60,000 nt of DNA from Nematostella vectensis (taxonomy: Eukaryota; Cnidaria; Anthozoa; Actiniaria; Edwardsiidae): contig NC_064039.1 in assembly GCF_932526225.1 (NCBI RefSeq), forward strand, positions 6,463,001 to 6,523,000, read 5' to 3'. Each line of letters starts with the position of its first letter. Position 1 is the first letter of the stretch. The position numbers were made by a program, and so were the translations under genes. The notes under the pieces are model-generated. The model had not been told where the DNA came from, made no database searches, and was given only the letters and a program-made list of their open reading frames with translations. Below, piece by piece: positions 49,901 through 58,900 of this stretch.

Positions 49901-52900
49901 CCTTGTAACTCATTGAACCCTTGCAACTCATCGAACCCTTGCAACTAATTGAATCCTTGCAACTAATTGAACCCTTGCAACTAATTGAACCCTTGCAACT
50001 AATTGAACCCTTGCAACTCATCATACCCTTGCAACTCGTTGAACCCTTGCAACTCATTGAACCCTTGCAACTCATTAAACCCTTGCAACTCATCGAACCC
50101 TTGTAACTCATTGAACCCTTGCAACTCATTGAACCCTTGTAACTCATTGAACCCTTGTAACTCATTGAACCCTTGCAACTCATTGAACCCTTGAAACTCA
50201 TTGAACCCGTGCAACTCATTGAACCCTTGCAGCTCATCGAACCCTTGCAACTAATTGAACCCTTGCAACTCATTGAACCCTTGCAACTCATTGAACCCTT
50301 GCAACTCATTGAACCTTTGCAACTCATCGAACCCTTGCAACTCATTGAACCCTTGCAACTCATCGAACCCTTGCAACTCATCGAACCCTTGCAACTAATT
50401 GAACCCTTGCAACTAATTGAACCCTTGCAACTCATCGTACCCTTGCAACTCGTTGAACCCTTGCAACTCATTGAACCCTTGCAACTCATTAAACTCTTGC
50501 AACTCATCGAACCCTTGTAACTCATTGAACCCTTGCAACTCATTGAACCCTTGTAACTCATTGGACCCTTGCAACTCATTAAACCCTTGCAACTCATTGA
50601 AGCCTTTCAACTCATTGAACCCTTGCAACTCATTGAACCCTTGAAACTCATTGAACCCTTGCAACTCATTGAACCCTTACAACTCATCGAACCCTTGCAA
50701 CTTATTGAACCCGTGCAACTCATTGAACCCTTGCAACTCATCGAACCCTTGCAACTCATTGAACCCTTGAAATACATCGAAACCTTGCAACTCATTCAAC
50801 CTTTGCAACCCATCGAACCCTTGCAACTCATTGAACCCTTGAAACTCATTGAACCCTTGAAACTCATTGAACCCGTGCAACTAATTTAACCCTTGTAACT
50901 CATTGAACCCTTGAAACTTATTGAACCCTTGCAACTTATTGAACCCTTGCAACTCATTGAACCCTTGCAACTCATTGAACCCTTGCAACTCATTGAACCC
51001 TTGCAACTCATTGAACCCTTGCAACTCATCGAACCCTTGCAACTCAATGAACCCTTGCAACTCATTGAACCCTTGCAATTTATTGAACCCTTGCAATTAA
51101 TCGAACCCTTGTAACCCGTTGAACCCTTGCAACTCATTGAAGCCTTTCAACTCATCGAACCCTTGCAACTCATTGAACCCTTGCAACTCATTGAACCCTT
51201 GCAATTAATTGAACCCTTGCAACTCATTGAACCCGTGCAACTCATCGAGCCCTTGCAACTCGTTGAACCCTTGCAACTCATTAAACCCGTGCAACTCAAT
51301 GAACCCTTGCAACTCGTTGAACCCTTGCAACTCATTGAACCCTTACAACTCATCGAACCCTTGCAACTCATTGAACCCTTGCAACTCATTGAACCCTTGC
51401 AACTCATTGAACCCTTGCAACTCATTGAACCCTTGAAACTCATCGAACCCTTGAAACTCATTGAACCCTTGCAACTTATTGAACCCTTGCAACTCATTGA
51501 ACCCTTGAAACTCATCGAACCCTTACAACTCGTTGAACCCATGCAACTCATTGAACCCTTGCAACTCAATGAACCCCTGCAACTCATTGAACCCTTGCAA
51601 CTAATTGAACCCTTGCAACTCATCGTACCCTTGCAACTCGTTGAACCCTTGCAACTCATTGAACCCTTGCAACTCATTAAACTCTTGCAACTCATCGAAC
51701 CCTTGTAACTCATTGAACCCTTGCAACTCATTGAACCCTTGTAACTCATTGGACCCTTGCAACTCATTAAACCCTTGCAACTCATTGAAGCCTTTCAACT
51801 CATTGAACCCTTGCAACTCATTGAACCCTTGAAACTCATTGAACCCTTGCAACTCATTGAACCCTTACAACTCATCGAACCCTTGCAACTCATTGAACCC
51901 GTGCAACTCATTGAACCCTTGCAACTCATCGAACCCTTGCAACTCATTGAACCCTTGAAATACATCGAAACCTTGCAACTCATTCAACCTTTGCAACCCA
52001 TCGAACCCTTGCAACTCATTGAACCCTTGAAACTCATTGAACCCTTGAAACTCATTGAACCCGTGCAACTAATTTAACCCTTGTAACTCATTGAACCCTT
52101 GAAACTTATTGAACCCTTGCAACTTATTGAACCCTTGCAACTCATTGAACCCTTGCAACTCATTGAACCCTTGCAACTCATTGAACCCTTGCAACTCATT
52201 GAACCCTTGCAACTCATTGAACCCTTGCAACTCATCGAACCCTTGCAACTCAATGAACCCTTGCAACTCATTGAACCCTTGCAATTTATTGAACCCTTGC
52301 AATTAATCGAACCCTTGTAACCCGTTGAACCCTTGCAACTCATTGAAGCCTTTCAACTCATCGAACCCTTGCAACTCATTGAACCCTTGCAACTCATTGA
52401 ACCCTTGCAATTAATTGAACCCTTGCAACTCATTGAACCCGTGCAACTCATCGAGCCCTTGCAACTCGTTGAACCCTTGCAACTCATTAAACCCGTGCAA
52501 CTCAATGAACCCTTGCAACTCGTTGAACCCTTGCAACTCATTGAACCCTTACAACTCATCGAACCCTTGCAACTCATTGAACCCTTGCAACTCATTGAAC
52601 CCTTGCAACTCATTGAACCCTTGCAACTCATTGAACCCTTGAAACTCATCGAACCCTTGAAACTCATTGAACCCTTGCAACTTATTGAACCCTTGCAACT
52701 CATTGAACCCTTGAAACTCATCGAACCCTTACAACTCGTTGAACCCATGCAACTCATTGAACCCTTGCAACTCAATGAACCCCTGCAACTCATTGAACCC
52801 TTGCAATTCATTGAACCCTTGAAACTCAATAAACCCTTGACAGGCGCGTACACAGGGGGTGCGCAGGTAATCCTGCCAATCCTGGGTGCGCGCCTGGTTG

Positions 52901-55900
52901 CGACTCATTGAACCCTTGACCGGCGCGTACACAGGGGGTGCGCAGGTAATCCTGCCAATCCTGGATGCGCGCCTGGTTGCAACTCATTAAACCCTTGCAA
53001 CTCAATGAACCCCAGACCCACATTGACATTCTGTTTCTAGGGTGGGAGTACTCTGTGGACGTGTCGTACGGTGCGTATGGACCGATCCAGAAAGCGTACC
53101 ATCTAGTGCGCAGGAGACGCTTGGTTCGACAGCGCAATCTCATGGACTCCCATGCAGGATCAAAGAGAGTGAGCTATGATACTGCTACTAGCCGTGGCGT
53201 TATCTTTTCACGTGTTTTGTGCACGAGAGAGTATAAGACTGTATTAGCAGGGCTTAGTTAGGGAGCCCAAACCCACCTATTGTTTGTGCATTTATAGCGA
53301 ATATATTGCAATGGGGTAGGGGGGAGATAAGGTCCCAAACATTGAGTATTGTTTAAAATTCGAACTTATAATTTCATATGAAATTTTATGGTTTTCCCTG
53401 CATATTTCCCTTATTTTCCTAATGCAAGTTTCGTCGGTAGTAACACTTTCTTATGGATTATTTTATATCAAATTAGGAGGAGCTAGAAGAGTTTACCAAG
53501 GAGGGCTGGGTGTATTCCATGACATTTTCTGCAAAGTTTCACGCGAAGAAGAGAAACACTGACTTTGTGAGACGAAGGCGATGGCACAAGAAGATGATTC
53601 CTCAGGAGGGAGGGGAGGGTACTGTCGACCTGCCACCCGTCCTCCAAGTTGACATGGATGGAAAGGTGCGTCACGTGACTACGGGGTACTCTCCCTTTAA
53701 ACCAAGGGTTACCTTGGTCTCAGTGTAACGGCATTCCAGGAGGATCAGGGGTAAAAAAATAGATTCTCTTAAAACTGCCATGTCATAAATAGGGACGGGC
53801 TGAGATTTCCAAAAAAAATATTTAAAGAGACGCGGCTAGATTTTTCAAAGTGGACCCTGCTTCCCTTAGTACCTTAAACTTACACAATACAATCTGGTAT
53901 CTACTTCACTTTTCACAACACTATTACTGAATGAAGACAATCTGGTATTTACTCCACTTTTTACTATTACTTAGTACTGTAAGATAGCGCTCGCTGACAA
54001 AAGAAAGAGCTTATGTGTGGACTTTTCTTTGTTAGCGGCATTCCCTCGACTAGAAATTCTCTTAACCGTGCCTCAGTAATCCGTTTGAAGGACTATGGTT
54101 ACCTTCGCCAAAAATTCTAACGTTGTTTATACCTTTTATTGATAGAGTGACGAGAAAGGTTGCATCCGGAATCTTCCCAGGATGTTTGTTTCCTTTAAAA
54201 GTAAGCGGCATCTACCGTATTACCTGTAAAACAAGCCATGCACAGGGCTATTAGTGGCGAGAAGGACCATTATAGGTTTAACTTGCTTGTACCATTCGTG
54301 TAATCGACGTGGGTATGCACTTCGGCCAATTATAGGAAAGGTGTTTCCCTGTGATCGTTTTATTTTCGACGTTAACATAAACACAACAGAGCAAAAAAAT
54401 ACGTAATAAAAATATTATTTCGTTATGTCGATGGGTCCATCTTAGCGCATTTACGCCAGCACCCCATGATGCACTTCGGTACTGAGCAAAATCTAGTTTG
54501 ATTTGTGATTTTAGTTTGATTGCTTGCATGGTCATAACAACGAGGTACATGTGTTACTAACATGTGTGTAGGAGTAGTGATACTGGTCGTGTTACTGAGG
54601 GGCGGATTCTTTGTTCAGGTCCTCGTAAGTTCCAGCTGTGGGTGTACCTGTATCAAGCACGTGACCTTGTCAGTCTAGATGACAGCGGGATGAACGGTGA
54701 GTCTCCGCACACGTAACGCATACCACGCCACGCACAACACGTCACGCATAACGTCACGCTAACACATCACGTATTACACGTTACGCATCAAGTCACAATA
54801 ACAAATCATATATGGCCTTGCGCACGGTGTTGCGCAAGCCTGGCTCAACAAGGAATTTCTCGACATTTCGTATACATTACATTACATTACATTTCGTAGA
54901 CATTACATATATGTATAGCACGTCACGCATCAAGACAGTAACACGTCACTAACCGCGTCACGCATAACTTCGTTAAACTCGTTTGGTATGTTGTAGTTAA
55001 TGTCGAATGCACGCTTTATCGTTATCATGATAAAACAAACATCCGGCCATCTCTAGATTGTTACGCGCGTGTCGCGTTTGGTAAACAGAGCCAGAGCACG
55101 GAGATCATCCCCCAAAGCCTGTGTCCGTGCTGGGACCAGACGCTTGTCTTTGAGCACGTGAACATCAGCGAGAGCCTGGATAACATCTCCCGCTACCCAC
55201 CAAATGTCTTCATTGAACTCTTTGACAAAGATTCCGTGGTAAGAACAGATTCCTTGCGCTCTCGCCTCTCTCTCCGCTCCCCCCATTTTATTTTCTCTAA
55301 CACTCTTCTCTTCCTTCCCCTCTCCAGTTTCTTAGTTCAGCAATATTCGTTTCCTTCTACTTTTCTCCCAAGTCCTCGTCCCCTTAGTTTTCTCCACCCT
55401 TTTCCCCCTCTCATCCCCCCTCTTCTTCTAGCGGCTCTCCCCCCCTCCCCCTAATCTACGCTGCCCTCCTTTGCAATAATCAATAAATTTAATTCATTTA
55501 TCAGGGCAAGGATGACTTCCTTGGTCGCGGAAGCCTGGTACCGATTGTTCGTTTAAATGGTTACCAGACTCCGGAGCCCGAGTTGAAATGGATCGCGATA
55601 AAACGCGGTCAAGAGACTGGGGGAGAGGTTCTGGCAGCATGTGAGCTGTTCCTGGTAAGTGTTTTAAAACAGGGCCGTAGCAAGGGGTGGGGTACTGGGG
55701 GTACGTGCACCCTCCCCCCCCCAAAAAAAAAACTTCAAAAATTATAAGGAATTGACCAGTAGGGGCGTGGCCGTGCCCTTCCAATATTTCGAGGTCTGCT
55801 ATGGCACTGTAAAATGTCTCACCATCTAGCGCTATGGAATAATCACATAATCTCACTAATACAGCATTCAAGTGAGGGACAGTAGTAGACACTGGGTATT

Positions 55901-58900
55901 TAAATGGTGTTCGGTAGAGCTATCCTCTTGTATTATCCCTTGGCGAAGGTGTAATAATAACGTGTAGCTGTGTAAATGTCTTCAAAGGACGAAGGGGCCG
56001 ACCTTCCGTTCAGTCCAATCAAGCGGGGAGATGGAATCTATGGCGTCCGGAGCGGAGTCCGTCCGAAAACACAGCGCGCCGCAATAGAGGTAGGTCTCAT
56101 CCACGTGGAAGGCAGGCGCAATGATACTTTTAACAAAGCGCAGAAAAATTTCCCTCCAAAAGGCGCGGTCCTCTGAAATTGTACATATTTGAAATACACA
56201 AAACCAAGATATTTACATTACCGTAGTAAAGGACCCCGAATAATGCTTTCATGCTCACGCGGATTATGAATTGCCCGCAGGCTTGCAAGTTTCTCTCTTC
56301 GTGGTACCGTGTTGATAACATTTATGAAAACATGTATTGAGCGATACAATTTTACAAGCCTCGATTATTAACTATCCTTCTGAGAACCAAAGAACAATTA
56401 TTTCCAATGATCAATGGTGAAACTGGATCGTCTTTTCGCTTTTAAACGTTCACAGGTATTGTGTTGGGGTGTACGCAACATGGCGAAGTTTGAACTCACC
56501 AGTGTGACGTCACCGTCAGTGGAGGTCGAGTGCGGTGGTGCCGTAGTGACGTCAGATGTCATCCGGGACACTAGAAAAACTCCTAACTTTAGCAAACCGA
56601 CACTGCCCCGTATGATACTGGTAAGCCGCCTATCAATGATTCAATGCTGCTGGTACAAAATTTAACAGCCGAATTGTGCTCAAATGCACATATCAATAGC
56701 AATGCCACGACGAACATTGGCATCATCATGGATAATTAACAGTGTTATTATCACCTTTCCATCGTTTTATGCCTGAATAATTATCAACAATTTATACCTA
56801 TTATTATCATTGTTATAATCATCAGCATAACTTTTCTGATCATCATACAAAATTCTATCACCATTACTAACACCATCGTTATCATACATCAACGCCATCA
56901 TTGCGGCACAACCATAACACAAACATAAAACGAGCATTACCTACATGAAGATTATTAACTTTTTTCCTTGTTAATTATTGTTGTTGTACAGAATCTCCCA
57001 GTAAAAGAGGTATATAGTCCTCCAATCAACATCCGAGTTCGGGACAACCGCTCATTTGGGCGTTGCCCAATCGTGGGTGTCCATTCTATTAAGACGCTCA
57101 CGCCATTCAAATGCCAAACACCCGTTGAGCTGGAGCAAGCGATTCCGGCCAACAAAGGTGAGCAGGAGTCCTTTTTCCAGAGATCACTAAAAAGAAAAAA
57201 AAATAGTGAAATTCAATAATTAGTATTTTTTGAAAGCGAGCTTTTGGATTGCGTTCTTTAGTAGCTTGTATCGTAATTTATAATTTTCTTGAGATTTGTG
57301 CTTGATTTGTTTTACCAGTTAGCAGCCGGACTTCGTCTGCAGCAAGTCGTACTGCCTCCCACACCGTTGATGTGGCCGAAACGAGAAGGGACAAAGAAAA
57401 GGTATTACTTTTGGAAAACGGAAGAAACCACAAAGTCATTATTACGAGCAATCTTATTGTCTTTCCACCAGATTCTCCTCACTTCGGGGGGAGAGATCTT
57501 CGGCCACGACCTGGGTCGGCTTCAGGGCGGGGGGGGGGGGGGAGGGGATTGGCATGGGTGAATATGAATTCCTGATTCGCTCCTCATGTCAAACATATTT
57601 CTACTTCTTGCTTGATTTTGTGTCCTTCTCATCAAATTATGATCGCCCATTGCCATCGTTATCATATTCGTCATCACCATCACCATGATTTGCAATGATT
57701 TGCGTGATCATTGCTATTATAATCATTTACTCTATCTCTGATAACGTGATGATTTAGAAAACCATGGAGCAGTACGTGGATTGGTGGTCCAAATTCTATG
57801 CTTCTATTGGCCAAGCAGAGAAAGCTGGCGCATATCTCGACTTGGGATACCAGACGATCACGGTAAGGAAGCTATATCCTCGTGACTGTCGTCTGAGCAT
57901 GCGCACTTGTGCATGTGCCGTGTCACGTGACGCCATTTGATCGCCTTCAAATACAAAGAGTTACATTCTGATTCATATTACAATGAGTTTCAATTTTGTG
58001 CATTCCCCTAATTTTGCTTTTGGGGGTATTACTTATCGAGATTCAGTTTCAAAATAATTTCGAACTCGTTGTTGCCGTCGAATGTAAAAAGCTCTGCGTT
58101 ACTTATGACATTGTACTTGTTTATTAGGTTTATCAAACCGAGCTGGAGAGAGTCGAGGAGTTTGGAGGCTTCAAGGACTTCATACTAACCTTTCCTATTC
58201 GCCGAGGTAAATCCAAGTCAAAGTACGACCAAGAAGATGCGGTAGTGGGGGAATTTAAGGGAGCATTTCGTGTATACCCCCTTCCCCCTGATGAACGGAA
58301 CATGACCCTTCCCGAAACCATCTACACTGCGCTGCCTCCGTCTGAACCCACAGACTGCCTGGTCAGAGTTTATGTTGTCAAGGTAACATGACGCCATAAC
58401 TAACTTTTAAGTTAGTAATTAAAATTACTTTTGCACCAGTAGCATCACTGCCATCACCATCATCACCGCTATTATCATTATCACATCTTCGTTTCGTAAT
58501 TATTACTTCGTTGTAGAAGACATCTATGACTATTTCAAATGGCTCATGTATTAGCATTAGAAAACTCCCAGCTGATTGTAATAAACAGTAATTGTAATGT
58601 TATCCTGAGAGAGGTGTTGCATAGGAGAACCATGTTATCGTGTAACATGTATTCAAAAACAGAGGGTTAGTAACATTGTTCATATCAATGCTATCATCTT
58701 TTTGCAGGGCGTTGACCTACAGCCACAAGACACGAACGGAAAGGTGTGATGAATTATAAAGTATAGAACACATCCGGTTAGAAACCCACAGCAAGGAACA
58801 GCCTTCCTTTGCCAATATTTGTTAATACAGGTTAATCCATACCATAATACACCTCCTCCGGAAGTACATCATTTTCTGTCATAGTACTCAAGGCTAGCAC

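Noticed and set aside
48799-52911. Dozens of overlapping ORFs with ELQGFN, MSCKGS, LQLIEP or NPCNSL repeats
   Set aside because: Direct consequence of an 18-bp unit without stops in most frames; located in a ferlin intron.
54460-54619. A 19-nt microexon or the TGTGTAG acceptor at 54571 for ferlin exon 36
   Set aside because: The TTTGTTCAG acceptor at 54618 gives a direct phase match and the best domain start, so neither is needed.
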